Source: Bacteroidales bacterium | Lineage (GTDB): Bacteria > Bacteroidota > Bacteroidia > Bacteroidales > JAADGE01 | Assembly (NCBI GenBank): GCA_021108035.1 | Contig: JAIORQ010000050.1 | Location: forward strand, 1 to 64,000 | Direction of reading: 5' to 3' | DNA: 64,000 bases | In this document: in pieces, positions 18,101 through 26,902 of the stretch | Layout: each line of letters starts with the position of its first letter | How positions within the stretch are numbered: the first letter of the stretch is position 1 | The notes under the pieces: generated by a model | Databases searched by the model: none | Told to the model about the DNA's origin: nothing | Seen by the model: only the letters and a program-made list of their open reading frames with translations | Made by a program: the position numbers and the translations under genes

Positions 18101-20146
18101 ATAAATATTCTTGGATAGTGATTTATTGTTTGTACTTATTTTTTCAGTCGGCAGTTGGCAGTCGGCAGTTGGCAGATTGCCGGTGTATTTTACAGATAGT
18201 GTTTCTTGGTTAAATCGTTTGCCGTTACATTCATTACAGATAATATCGACATTTCCCATAAAGTGCATGCCGATTTGTTGTACGCCGGCACCTTGGCAGG
18301 TTTCGCATCTTCCGCCTTTATTATTGAATGAAAATCGTCCTTTTTTCCATGCTTTTTCTTTGGCTTCGGGCAAACCGGCAAACAAATCACGAATATAATC
18401 AAACAACTTGGTGTAAGTAGCCGGATTGCTTCGGGGCGTTCTGCCGATGGGTGATTGATTAATTTCAATAACTTTTGAAATATGTTCAATGCCTTGAAGC
18501 TCTTTATGTTTTCCGATTGTCAGATTTGTAGTGTGATGAAATTTTTGTTTCAATTTATTTGCCAGAATATCATGCACTAAACTTGATTTTCCCGCACCGG
18601 AAACGCCTGTTACAACATTCATAACACCAAGCGGAAACTCAATATCAATATTTTTAAGATTATTATGTGAAGCACCGGTAATTTTGATGTACTTTCCGTT
18701 TCCTGTTTTTCTGTGTACAGGAATTTTAATCTGTCGTTTTCCGGAAAGGAAGTTATGCGTGATGCTGTTTTCAATATTCTTATTAAAGAACTCATCTATA
18801 CTGCCCGAAAACAATAACTCACCGCCATTAACTCCGGCATACGGACCGATGTCAATAATTCTGTCAGCATTTCGGATGGTATCTTCATCATGCTCTACAA
18901 CAAGCACTGTATTTCCGTTATTTACAAGTTCTTGTAAAACAGATAACAGCTTTTTATTATCCTTGGGATGCAAACCGATTGAAGGTTCGTCCAATACAAA
19001 TAATGCTCCCCGAAGTTGCGTTGCCACCTGATTAACCAATCTGATACGTTGTGCTTCACCGCCCGAAAGTGTCGTTGATTCCCTGTTGAGGCATAAATAT
19101 CCCAGACCCAGACGAATAAGTAAATCAGTTCGTTTTGCAATCTCTTCACTAATAGGAATTGCTACTTTTTCTTCATCAGAATTAAACTTAATTGTATTGA
19201 AATATTGATACAATTCATCAATGCTCATTTTTGTAAAATCAGAGATGTTCTTGTCCTTGTAAATCACACATAAAGCTTCTTTGTTTAATCGTTTTCCCTC
19301 GCATTCAGAACATTGTGCAGTTGTTACAAATCGAAGAATGTTTTTATTTCTGTCTCTGTGAAGAATTTCTTCCATCACAGGAATAATACCTTTGTAATAT
19401 CCCTCTTCTCGTGGTTTGGCTGTTATACCGCTCCATTTCATCCTTGATTCCAAAGTATGTTTTCCGAAAGGAATTTTAATTATGTCGGAACCATATAAAA
19501 TAATTTCTTTTTGCTCATGAGTCATATCTTTCCATGGGATATCTACATTAAAACCATGTGCATTACAAACTTGGTTCATTACATAAATAGTAACTTGCGA
19601 ATATATTGTATAACCGCTTGGTGTTGTTATTACTAATGCACCTTCACGCAATGTTTTTGTGTCATCTTCAACAATTTTATTTACATCAATTTTATCCTCA
19701 ACACCAAGGCCTTTACAATTCGGGCAGGCACCATAGGGTGAATTAAAAGAGAATAAACGGCGTTCAATTTTTTTTTCAATAGGCTGCTCTGTTTTTCCTA
19801 AACGAGCAAAGAGTAATCGTAAATAATCATACAGTTCAGACATTGTGCCGACAGTAGAACGAGGATTGCGTACAACTGTTTTTTGGTCAACAGAAATTGC
19901 CGGAGGTAAACCTTTAATTTGAACAACTTCCGGTCGTTTCAGTCGTTTTAAATATTGCCTTGCATGTGTGGAGAAAGATTCCAGATAACGTCTTTGCCCT
20001 TCGCTGCAAATAATATCATAAGCCAATGACGATTTACCTGAACCTGACACTCCGGTTACAACTGTGATTGCATTGTGTTCAATACAAACATCAATGTTTT
20101 TTAAATTGTGTTGAGATGCTCCGGTTATTATAATTTTTTTGTTCAA
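15197..20146 (-). CDS. Tandem double UvrA (UvrA2-type ABC ATPase fusion)
   Basis: Two UvrA-like units are fused head to tail in 1649 residues (about 1-845 and 860-1649), against about 940 for ordinary UvrA. Four Walker A sites are visible: GVSGSGKSS near residues 33 and 885, GVSGAGKSS near 515, and [13 protein letters not shown] near 1382. Four ABC signatures occur ([44 protein letters not shown]), as do zinc-binding CxxC pairs such as [10 protein letters not shown] and [10 protein letters not shown]. In both units the sequence passes almost directly from the LFARLG/LYSRAG segment to FSFN, so the roughly 120-residue UvrB-binding domain of canonical UvrA is missing. That marks the UvrA2 class, which includes self-resistance and damage-tolerance proteins. 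A normal UvrA is probably encoded elsewhere. Confidence 0.9.
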   Translation of the reverse strand: MNKKIIITGASQHNLKNIDVCIEHNAITVVTGVSGSGKSSLAYDIICSEGQRRYLESFSTHARQYLKRLKRPEVVQIKGLPPAISVDQKTVVRNPRSTVGTMSELYDYLRLLFARLGKTEQPIEKKIERRLFSFNSPYGACPNCKGLGVEDKIDVNKIVEDDTKTLREGALVITTPSGYTIYSQVTIYVMNQVCNAHGFNVDIPWKDMTHEQKEIILYGSDIIKIPFGKHTLESRMKWSGITAKPREEGYYKGIIPVMEEILHRDRNKNILRFVTTAQCSECEGKRLNKEALCVIYKDKNISDFTKMSIDELYQYFNTIKFNSDEEKVAIPISEEIAKRTDLLIRLGLGYLCLNRESTTLSGGEAQRIRLVNQVATQLRGALFVLDEPSIGLHPKDNKKLLSVLQELVNNGNTVLVVEHDEDTIRNADRIIDIGPYAGVNGGELLFSGSIDEFFNKNIENSITHNFLSGKRQIKIPVHRKTGNGKYIKITGASHNNLKNIDIEFPLGVMNVVTGVSGAGKSSLVHDILANKLKQKFHHTTNLTIGKHKELQGIEHISKVIEINQSPIGRTPRSNPATYTKLFDYIRDLFAGLPEAKEKAWKKGRFSFNNKGGRCETCQGAGVQQIGMHFMGNVDIICNECNGKRFNQETLSVKYTGNLPTADCQLPTEKISTNNKSLSKNIYEVLEMTVNDACNFFKDQAKLMQYLSTLQALGLGYITLGQPATTLSGGEAQRVKLAAELSKKAKGHTLYILDEPTTGLHFYDIEILLKSLHSLVDAGNTVIIIEHHTDIIKSADYILDLGPGSGTKGGELTAFGTPEDIVKNENSLIGKELKLMFEGKHSELTHKTDYNADTPIEFKGVSTHNLKNINVSIPVNKLTVITGVSGSGKSSLAFDTIFAEGQKRYSESLSNYLRTFIKQKGDARFEELKGMTPAIAINQTSKTQNPRSTLGTVTEIYDYYRLLYSRAGTAFCPECGHKLNKGNCEACEFKGNETLTTSGFSFNHEHGACSGCKGLGYKIVCDTDKLISNPELALGNGAMNEHKTGKFYGDKYGQYIATLHEVGKIHSLNFLIPWKELTAEAQHIAMYGTGEQKYDVVWKHKRKNLEGTHQFTTEWRGFTALIEEEFNRKHADKRGDNMLPIMKHEKCNKCKGTRLKKEASAVIFANITIAELTAKSVKESIIFFNELEHKINDADILKITGDIRSEVLKRLKILNDIGLSYLTINRRSNTLSGGEARRMRLAGQITSGLTGITYVLDEPSIGLHHKDTQKLIKLLFKLRDEGNTVIVVEHDADIISSADHIIDLGPGAGEKGGEIIAQGSRQNIISNSNSLTGKYLQKPLNIISEKRMLYKGISIKKAYANNLKDIDVDFPSGGITAVTGVSGSGKSSLLFDVLYKSAQQNRPVNCKSISGFKQFNKIIKVDQSLPGKSSTSNLATYLNFFDTIRNFFANLPQVKKSGINKTHFSFNTKGGRCETCKGTGQIKVAMDFLSDVYLECEDCKGKRYQKHILNIKYKKKSIHDILQLTVTEAKEFFTDNKKLTPYFNILKKIGLDYLTLGQSFHTFSGGELQRIKLTAALIDKKHKKALFLLDEPTTGLHFKDVETLIYLLNYMTETGHTIILTEHNQDIIRHADYVIELGPEGGDEGGYLIK
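18145..18175. repeat. 7-bp tandem repeat inside the double-UvrA gene
   Basis: Four alternating 7-bp units (CAGTCGG/CAGTTGG) plus CAG run for 31 bases. Read on the coding strand they encode part of a [13 protein letters not shown] stretch (about residues 655-670), in the loop between the zinc-binding segment and the second ABC signature of the first UvrA unit. The reading frame is kept. This looks like a low-complexity insertion tolerated in a surface loop. Confidence 0.8.
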
Positions 20147-20165
20147 AAATCAGAATGTTAATGTT

Positions 20166-20413
20166 AAGGCTGAAAGCCTTTAATATAAAAGCACAGGGCA
20201 ATCGCCCTGTGTGAATAATATTATTAAATAAGCCCTGAAAGGGCGTAATATAAAACATTTTGCCCTTTCAGGGCTTGACGTAATCCCCTTTTTTATTACC
20301 CTGCCCTTCGGACAGGGTTATTATACATATGCCTTTCAGGCAATTTCACTTTTTAAATTCGCGTATATGGGGCGTTGCCCTTTTATGTATTTCCCTTTTA
20401 GGGCTGTAACTTT
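20166..20413. repeat. Cluster of short hairpins, REP-like
   Basis: About eight hairpins lie in 248 non-coding bases. Examples are a 6-bp stem at 20166-20180, an 8-bp stem at 20192-20211, and 15-bp perfect arms at 20230-20244 and 20262-20276, each of which can also fold on itself (GCCC...GGGC). Further CCCTG/CAGGG, GCCT/AGGC and GGGC/GCCC mini-stems follow to about 20413. The region separates the small lipoprotein gene from the double UvrA gene. It probably stops or stabilises transcripts. The style matches the cluster at 5290-5460, but the sequence differs. Confidence 0.7.
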
Positions 20414-20427
20414 GAATTAATTGGTTT

Positions 20428-20802
20428 TTATAACCCAATCTGTTTTATTTCTTCTTCAATTTCAGGTGTATAATCATTATCTTCAATCCAAATGACTTTT
20501 TGATTGTCCTCCGGATCATATTTCACAGCAACCCAATCTCCTTGCCTTGGGACGGAAACTCTTGATACTACCATTTTAACCTGTGCATCAAAAGGTTCTT
20601 GGTCTTTAGAATAGATTGTTAAATACAAACGAACTTGAGGATCATCATTTATTTTAACATTGGTGTTTTCAACTTTAATGATAATACCTTTTCCTGTTAT
20701 CCCGATTTCGAGAATTCTGTCATAATCTGGTTGAACACAGATGCAGCTACTTGCGAATATGGCAAGCAATAAAACCATAGTGAGTTTTTTTGTGATTTTC
20801 AT
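20428..20802 (-). CDS. Small predicted lipoprotein, function unknown
   Basis: I chose the ATG at 20802 because it opens a clear lipoprotein signal (MKITKKLTMVLLLAIFASSC). A longer reading from 20847 places charged residues before it. The mature protein of about 100 residues is predicted to be mostly beta strand (IGITGKGIIIKVENTNVKIN, PQVRLYLTIYS) with an acidic tail. No family was recognised. It follows the L7/L12-like gene at about 210 bases on the same strand. Confidence 0.65.
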   Translation of the reverse strand: MKITKKLTMVLLLAIFASSCICVQPDYDRILEIGITGKGIIIKVENTNVKINDDPQVRLYLTIYSKDQEPFDAQVKMVVSRVSVPRQGDWVAVKYDPEDNQKVIWIEDNDYTPEIEEEIKQIGL

Positions 20803-21015
20803 AATATTATATTTATATGATTTATAGAAAATAGATTCCTCCTGCAATTAATAATCCTGTAAAAAATATATAAGAAAGCATAAGCATGCATCCTGAATTT
20901 GATCTTCTTTTTTTCCTTAACAAATATATACAATTTTTTTGTAATGTCCGGTTAATGTATATTGAATTAATTGGTTCGATGTAAAAAATCCATGACAGCG
21001 TTATTTATTATCATT

Positions 21016-21477
21016 TTAAGAAAATCTTTCTGTAGATTCTGTTCCTGCATTAGGCTTCTGTTCTTCTTCTGATTCAAAAGCTGCAATGAATTCATCTTTT
21101 TCGTTATAAAATGCACCGGTTTTTTTCTGCTTGGTTTGCAATGAATCTACCAATTTTTTTGCATCTTTAAGACTACAATTTAACCGATCTCTTACATATT
21201 TAACAGCTTTTATTTTCTCCTCATTTTGTAAATACCTGTAAACGAAATTCAATTCATTCTTATTTAATTCAGAATCGTCAGCAACTTCAGTTTTGATTTC
21301 AAGAGTGTAACCATTTAAATTTGAGATGTCAGCAAAAAACATATCAACCAATTCTTTAGAATCTTTAAGACTTAAATTCGTAATATTTCTTATATATTTA
21401 ATTGCTTCAAATTTTTCATTAGTAGTAATTAGTTGTCTCAGGTTTTCTTTATATTGTTCTTCTGTAACTTTTTTCAT
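21016..21477 (-). CDS. Protein with two L7/L12 C-terminal-type motifs
   Basis: This 153-residue cytoplasmic protein contains two copies of the motif seen in the C-terminal domain of ribosomal stalk protein L7/L12 (KxxAIKxxRxxTxLxLKEAKxLVD). The first copy is EAIKYIRNITNLSLKDSKELVD (about residues 23-44, quoted here in part) and the second is KAVKYVRDRLNCSLKDAKKLVD (about 90-111). An acidic, low-complexity tail follows. The gene starts 11 bases after the stop of the ribosomal-protection GTPase and must be co-transcribed with it. In the ribosome, this motif region of L7/L12 contacts translational GTPases, so the pairing is suggestive. The motif also occurs in unrelated small proteins, so a stalk-related role is inference. 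Confidence 0.7.
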   Translation of the reverse strand: MKKVTEEQYKENLRQLITTNEKFEAIKYIRNITNLSLKDSKELVDMFFADISNLNGYTLEIKTEVADDSELNKNELNFVYRYLQNEEKIKAVKYVRDRLNCSLKDAKKLVDSLQTKQKKTGAFYNEKDEFIAAFESEEEQKPNAGTESTERFS

Positions 21478-21488
21478 TATTAAATTTT

Positions 21489-23447
21489 TTATTGCAAAGC
21501 TTTTCGTGCCTTTAAAATATATTTTGCTGTATTCAACGGACTTATGCCTTTATATTCTCTGATTTGACCTTCTTCATCACTGCATGTTTGGTAGGAATGA
21601 AACTTTGTGGATATTTTAGCTTTACCGCCGGAGCGTGAACTAAGTTTTACGGGATAATCCAAAGAAGTAGATAAGGGCATTGTTCCTGTCAATATAAATT
21701 TTCCGTTCTCAATATCGGGAGATTCAAAAGTTCCTCGCATTTGGGTGATATCACTTGTTATTTTACCCAATAATTCTTCAGGGGCAGAAATTTTGAATGA
21801 GATTATCGGTTCCAGAAGTGTAGTTCCGATATTTTTCAGCCCTTCCATTATTCCCATAGGTGCAGCAACAACAAAATCTCCGGGATTAGAGTGAACTTGA
21901 TGATCTTCGCCTTCAATTAATGTAATTTTAATATCAGTAACTTCCCAGCCTTTTATGCCTTGTATTAATGCTTTGGGAATTGTGCGTTCAACTTCGTTTT
22001 GGTATTTTTGATGTACATCATCTACACTGATTGCAGAAAGATAATCAATACCACTGCCTCTTTCTCCCGGTTCAATTTTAAATTTCATAATTGCCCAACA
22101 AGGTTTCGGCATCCAATACTTAACAAATCCTTCACCTGTTTTTGCCGGTGTTTCTTTATAAATGATAGTCGGATTTTCAAACTTAGCTTTAATATTGAAA
22201 CGATCTTTTAAAATGCTTTCAATAATTTGCATCTGAATCCAACCCATTATTTTTACATGCAGTTCTTTCTCATCTTTCAACCAATCGAAATTCAGGCTTG
22301 GGTCTTCTTTTGATAACTCTTGCAAAGCATAAGCCAAATCGGCATAGTCTTTTTCTTGTAAAGGCTTAACTTGAACTGTTAAAAGAGGTGTTTTTAAAGT
22401 AATATCTTCAGGGATGTGTTCAGAAGGTTGGCCAAGTATATCTCCTGTTTGTGTGTCTTTCAGTCCGCATAAACCTGCAATATCTCCGGCACTTACTATT
22501 CCTGTATCACTGAATGATCCGGCAAAAACTTTTCTGATTTGAGTAATTTTTTCTTCGGTTTTCTGTGTATGATTATAAATTACTTCTCTGTTATTTATTT
22601 TTCCGTTAAAAACTTTAACATGAACTGTTTTGCCCATCGTTTTATCGTGAGAAATGCCAAATACAACAGCAGACAGATCTTTATCTTGTTTTCCGGATGA
22701 TTTTGGGAAATAATGAATAACAGCATCAAGTAATTCATAAATACCGACTGAATTCTTTGCAGAACCTGCCAGGACAGGATAGATGTTTGCATTTTTAATT
22801 GCAAATTTTAAGTAATTATCGGCAAGTTTAAAATCAATTTGTTTTTCATTAAGATACAGTTCAAGCATTTCATCATTACATTCTGATAAATTTTCGATTG
22901 TTTTATTGTTCATTGTTTCAGTATTCCAAATCGAATGTATTGATGCATCATTATTTCCTTCATTTATCACTTTATGAATAACAGCCAAAGAAACTGTCAG
23001 TTCTTTTTCAATTTCTTCTGTGGCTAATTGATAATCAGCCCCCGCTCTGTCAATTTTATTGATAAAAAAGATGACCGGAATATTTCTTTTTTTTAACCCG
23101 TTCCAAATTGTTTCCGTGTGAGCTTGAACACCTTCTGCAGCAGATATTACAAGTATTGCAGCATCAATAACTTTTAAACTGCGTTCTACTTCAGCCGTAA
23201 AATCAACATGTCCGGGAGTGTCAATCAGGTTTATCAGAGTGTCTTTCCAAATAAAACTTGTATAAGATGATCTGACTGAAATACCTCTTGCTTTTTCAAC
23301 ATTCAGATAATCAGTTTGTGTTGTCCCGTCATCTACTTTTCCCAACGATTTTGTTTTTCCGCTTGCAAAGAGAAAGTTTTCCGTAACAGTTGTTTTTCCT
23401 GCGTCTGCATGTGCGAAAATCCCGATATTTCTGATTGTTTTTGACAT
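21489..23447 (-). CDS. TetM/TetQ-like ribosomal-protection GTPase (EF-G paralogue)
   Basis: This 652-residue translational GTPase has EF-G domain architecture at ribosomal-protection-protein length (about 640). The G domain shows GIFAHADAGKTTVTE (G1), DTPGHVDFTAEV (G3) and FINKIDRAGAD (G4). The characteristic VDDGTTQTDYLNVEKARGIS switch region parallels TetM. The domain IV tip region (GEDHQVHSNPGDF) aligns with the TetM loop that pushes tetracycline off the ribosome but differs in sequence. Family members either confer tetracycline resistance or are uncharacterised translation factors; sequence alone does not say which. It opens a short operon with the L7/L12-like gene. Divergent transcription with the SGNH gene places its promoter in 23448-23543. 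Confidence 0.85.
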   Translation of the reverse strand: MSKTIRNIGIFAHADAGKTTVTENFLFASGKTKSLGKVDDGTTQTDYLNVEKARGISVRSSYTSFIWKDTLINLIDTPGHVDFTAEVERSLKVIDAAILVISAAEGVQAHTETIWNGLKKRNIPVIFFINKIDRAGADYQLATEEIEKELTVSLAVIHKVINEGNNDASIHSIWNTETMNNKTIENLSECNDEMLELYLNEKQIDFKLADNYLKFAIKNANIYPVLAGSAKNSVGIYELLDAVIHYFPKSSGKQDKDLSAVVFGISHDKTMGKTVHVKVFNGKINNREVIYNHTQKTEEKITQIRKVFAGSFSDTGIVSAGDIAGLCGLKDTQTGDILGQPSEHIPEDITLKTPLLTVQVKPLQEKDYADLAYALQELSKEDPSLNFDWLKDEKELHVKIMGWIQMQIIESILKDRFNIKAKFENPTIIYKETPAKTGEGFVKYWMPKPCWAIMKFKIEPGERGSGIDYLSAISVDDVHQKYQNEVERTIPKALIQGIKGWEVTDIKITLIEGEDHQVHSNPGDFVVAAPMGIMEGLKNIGTTLLEPIISFKISAPEELLGKITSDITQMRGTFESPDIENGKFILTGTMPLSTSLDYPVKLSSRSGGKAKISTKFHSYQTCSDEEGQIREYKGISPLNTAKYILKARKALQ

Positions 23448-23543
23448 ATTGTTAAAATCCGGCTAAAATTAATAATATCTTGAAAAAATAAAAAATTGTA
23501 TTTTTAATTGAATTTTATATCTTGGCATTCATAAATTTATAAA

Positions 23544-24518
23544 ATGAAAAAAAGACCTTTTATAAAATTTCTTAAAAAGATCTTATTAATCATAATACCG
23601 GTTTATTTTGTTTGGTTTGTATATATAGAATTAATGCCGATGTATTATAACAGACCTACAAATACGCGTTGGTATTTTATTAAACAGGTATTGGATAAAA
23701 AATATGAAGTTCTAAAGTCTGATATTATTTTTCTCGGTGAGTCTCGTGTAAATGCAGCTGTTGATTTTAATCAAATTCCGAATTCTTTCAGCTTTGCTTC
23801 CGGGGGGGCTACACCAATTGAAATGTATTATATTTTAAAAAAATATACAGAAAATTTTTCTGTTCCTGATACGGTATTTTTTTCAATATCACCAAGATTT
23901 CTCTCTGAAACTTTTGCATTTTATTCGTATGCTGTCAGAAATAATTTATTCAACTATAAAGAAATTAATGAAATATGCTCTCATTTAAGTGATAATGAGA
24001 CAACTCTCGGAAAGTATCCAAAATTTCAGTTCTTCCTTTATAAATTGAATTATATTGAATATTACCAATCGGATGTAGTGTATAATTATGTGTTTGGCGG
24101 ATTAAAAGAAAATAAAGAACTTACAGAAAAGATGATCAATTTGAGAGGCGGACGACTTCATCCCGGTTTAAAAGACTCTTGCTCGGATTTGAATTATGAA
24201 ACAACTTATGAACACTTTACACCTGCCCCTGTATTAAGGTTTTACGCAAATTCTGTATTAAGCTTTTGTGAGGGAAAAAACATTCATTTAATATACGACT
24301 TTATTCCAATGAACGAAAGCTCATTTAAAGCCTTAAAAAAACCGTTTATTAGAGAATACAGAGCTTTTATAAAATCATTTTCGGAAGAATATCCACAATT
24401 TCAAATTTCAGATACTGTTTTTTCTTACCCTGATAAATATTTTGGTGATGAATCGCATATGAACTCAAAAGGAAAAATTAAATATACTGAATATTTGAAA
24501 GAAAAATATTTTAACTAG
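23544..24518 (+). CDS. Membrane-anchored SGNH-hydrolase-like protein
   Basis: This 324-residue protein has one N-terminal transmembrane helix (about residues 9-30). Most of the protein should therefore lie in the periplasm. Two SGNH-type blocks are visible: IIFLGESRVNAAVDF (about 62-76, the Ser block) and FGDESHMNSKGKIKY near the C-terminus (Asp-x-x-His block). The arrangement resembles DltD/AlgX-type acyl-transfer or esterase proteins of envelope polysaccharides. The substrate cannot be read. It is followed 31 bases later by the broken outer-membrane protein gene. Confidence 0.65.
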   Translation: MKKRPFIKFLKKILLIIIPVYFVWFVYIELMPMYYNRPTNTRWYFIKQVLDKKYEVLKSDIIFLGESRVNAAVDFNQIPNSFSFASGGATPIEMYYILKKYTENFSVPDTVFFSISPRFLSETFAFYSYAVRNNLFNYKEINEICSHLSDNETTLGKYPKFQFFLYKLNYIEYYQSDVVYNYVFGGLKENKELTEKMINLRGGRLHPGLKDSCSDLNYETTYEHFTPAPVLRFYANSVLSFCEGKNIHLIYDFIPMNESSFKALKKPFIREYRAFIKSFSEEYPQFQISDTVFSYPDKYFGDESHMNSKGKIKYTEYLKEKYFN

Positions 24519-24549
24519 CTTCGCAAATATACATTTAAAAAATTTTATT

Positions 24550-25788
24550 ATGATAAAAAGACTTTTATTACTAACAAGTATTCTTATATCTGCACAATTA
24601 ATTTCCGCACAAGAATATCATTTAAAAGGATATGTTATTAAACAAAATGGTGATACAATACATGGGTTAATTAATGATTTAGATTGGGTTTATAATCCGG
24701 ATATTATAGAGTTTAAAGAAAATTCATCATCTTCGGTTCAAAAGTATTCTCCAAATGATATTACAGAATTTAAAACGAAAGATAATCATTACATAAGTTT
24801 CAACGGCAAGTTAGATATTACACCTGTTAAATTAGAAGAACTTCATGAAAAACTTGAGATTACTTATCTTACTATTTCCACATTTTTGAGGGTAGTAAAT
24901 AAGGGAAAAGTTAATTTATATGAATATCATTCTGCCCGGCCGGATAAATATATTTATTTAATACAGAAGGGAAATGAAAATATTACAGAACTTATCTATC
25001 AAAAGAAAATGTATATAAAAAACGGTAAAAGATTAGTGCAGACTAATGAATTTTACAAAAATCAACTGGAATCCTACCTAATTGATTGTAAAGATGCTGT
25101 TAAATCAATAAAAAACACAAAATATACATTATATAGCTTGTATAAAAGAGTTAATATCTATAATACTTGCGGATCTGAAAAGAAAACAGGATACCATGAT
25201 TTTGCAAAAAAAAATAAACCTAAAATGAAAATTAGTATATTATCCGGATTTACTATAAATAATTTTGTGGTTCACCAATCACATTTTATTGATGATCATA
25301 TTCAGTTTGATAAACCTGTTACGTTATATATGCCTGCTATAGCTTTTGAATGGTTTTTCCCGAGAAGCAGAGGAACCTCTTCAATATTTTTAAATTTGTC
25401 TTATAACAATTTTCACAAAGAAAAAATTGATGAATATAATTTTTTTAAATATGAATACTATTTTTCAGCTAAGCACATAAAAATTGCAGGAGCATATAAA
25501 AAATATTTTTTTTCGTAGAACAAAAAATTTCGTCCATACATTTATGGAGGTTTTTTTACAATAATTGGAGGAATTAAATATAGAATAATATCAACACATA
25601 CTACTCTGGGAAATTCATATACAAAGTTTTACAGCTACGGTGTTCCCGTAAATTTTAGAATAGGAGGAGGGTTTGATATTAGGGATAAATTTGTCGTTGA
25701 TTTTTCATATGATTATTATTTATTAAATGATGATGCATTAAAATACAGAACAATAAACTTTTTAGTAGGATATTCTTTTAACTTTTAA
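24550..25788 (+). pseudogene. Outer-membrane beta-barrel protein gene with in-frame TAG
   Basis: The first 322 codons encode a signal peptide (MIKRLLLLTSILISAQLISAQ), an unrecognised beta-rich domain (YVIKQNGDTIHGLIND) and the first strands of an outer-membrane barrel. A TAG at 25516-25518 ends this frame. The same frame then stays open to TAA at 25786-25788 and encodes typical barrel strands (RPYIYGGFFTIIGG, VNFRIGGGFDIRDKFVVDFSYDYYL, ending FLVGYSFNF, with terminal Phe as in outer-membrane barrels). This is a nonsense mutation in a 412-codon gene, not a frameshift. A sequencing error or stop readthrough are the alternatives. Confidence 0.75.
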
Positions 25789-25798
25789 ATTTAACAAT

Positions 25799-26806
25799 TT
25801 ATTTTTCCATCAATTCTGTATTTGCTACCCACATCATAAAATATGCATTCTTACTGTCAACTCTTTTTAAAATAATTAAAAACGGTTTATCGAATATTAA
25901 TTTTTTCGGTTCGGGTATTTCTTCATCCGGAGGAGGAGCTGAAGTTATATCCATTTCAGCTTCACTCTCAACAATTGCACCCTTTTCATTCAATACAAAT
26001 GCTGTTCTTTGGTATGCGGTTGTAATTATATAATCTGTTTCGGATGTATTTAATACTGCATTTTCAAATTCCGAATAATTTGTTTCAATATTAAATCTGA
26101 TCTTTGGAATCTCCAGTTTGTCTTCATCTTCAAACTGATACCGCCAAGCTCTCATAATATTTCCTTTATCTGATATTCCGGAATCAATTTTAAATTTTAC
26201 CTCATTCCATAAACTGTTTAAACATATTTCATTGTAACTATCTGTTTTGTATAATATAATCTCGTGTTCTGTATCTTCAGGCAACAATTTTACAATAAAA
26301 TCATCATCGTTTTCATAATAAAGCAGTTTTACCATAAACGATCGATCATAATCATCTCCCCATAACCCGAATGATTTGACAGTTTCATTATTAAAACTTA
26401 ATGTATTATTATATGATTCAAATTCTTTTTCAAAATTCAATGTTTTCTTAAAATATGCTTTTGCACTAATTGTTTCCTTAGAAATCTGCACATTGGAAGT
26501 ATATTCAGATTTTTTGAGTGTATTATTATGAGAAGACGATAAACTCATTTTATATAAGTCTTCATACTGTTCTTCATTGATGTTCAGATCATTTCCGATT
26601 GTATTCTTTATTTCATCCCATGCCAATAAAAATGAAGTTGCATAGATCACATTTTTATCATTTGCTTCAACTTTTTCAGAATATGCAGTAAAAACAGTTT
26701 GTTGATACTCTGATAATTTTTTAACTTCAGGAAAATCGTTATTGCATGAATACAGAAGAATTGATATTAATGAAACAAGGCAAATAATTTCGGCTAATTT
26801 TTTCAT
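25799..26806 (-). CDS. Divergent serpin-like lipoprotein
   Basis: This 335-residue predicted lipoprotein (SLISILLYSC-NNDFP) shows serpin-like landmarks. These are NVIYATSFLLAWDEIKN near the N-terminus (compare NLFISPFSVSTALAM in the canonical serpin at 46053), IPKIRFNIETNYSEF (strand s6A/s2C-like), TAFVLNEKGAIVESEAE (hinge position) and KPFLIILKRVDSKNAYFMMWV at the C-terminus (compare HPFIFLIKENSTNSILFMG). The hinge carries charged VESEAE residues where inhibitory serpins have small ones, so loop insertion and classical inhibition are doubtful. It lies directly downstream of the C25 protease gene on the same strand, separated by a terminator. Confidence 0.6.
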   Translation of the reverse strand: MKKLAEIICLVSLISILLYSCNNDFPEVKKLSEYQQTVFTAYSEKVEANDKNVIYATSFLLAWDEIKNTIGNDLNINEEQYEDLYKMSLSSSHNNTLKKSEYTSNVQISKETISAKAYFKKTLNFEKEFESYNNTLSFNNETVKSFGLWGDDYDRSFMVKLLYYENDDDFIVKLLPEDTEHEIILYKTDSYNEICLNSLWNEVKFKIDSGISDKGNIMRAWRYQFEDEDKLEIPKIRFNIETNYSEFENAVLNTSETDYIITTAYQRTAFVLNEKGAIVESEAEMDITSAPPPDEEIPEPKKLIFDKPFLIILKRVDSKNAYFMMWVANTELMEK

Positions 26807-26849
26807 AATTTTTTTTATAAGATTTAAATATACAACAAAATTTGAAAAT

Positions 26850-26880
26850 AAAAAAGCCCCTGAACTAATTCAGAGGCATT
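26850..26880 (-). terminator. Intrinsic terminator after the C25 protease gene
   Basis: Arms GCCCCTGAA (26856-26864) and TTCAGAGGC (26869-26877) pair with one mismatch around a 4-base loop. On the minus strand the stem is followed by TTTTTT. It lies between the protease stop and the serpin-like gene, so the latter probably has its own promoter or is transcribed by readthrough. Confidence 0.75.
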
Positions 26881-26902
26881 TAAAAACGTTAAAATCAATT
26901 AT

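Noticed and set aside
20166-20413. Hairpin cluster considered as a CRISPR array
   Set aside because: The stems differ in sequence and spacing, with no constant repeat or spacer length and no cas genes.
25516-25530. A frameshift in the T-rich run as the cause of the barrel gene break
   Set aside because: The downstream barrel strands are in the same frame as the upstream part, so a nonsense codon explains the break.
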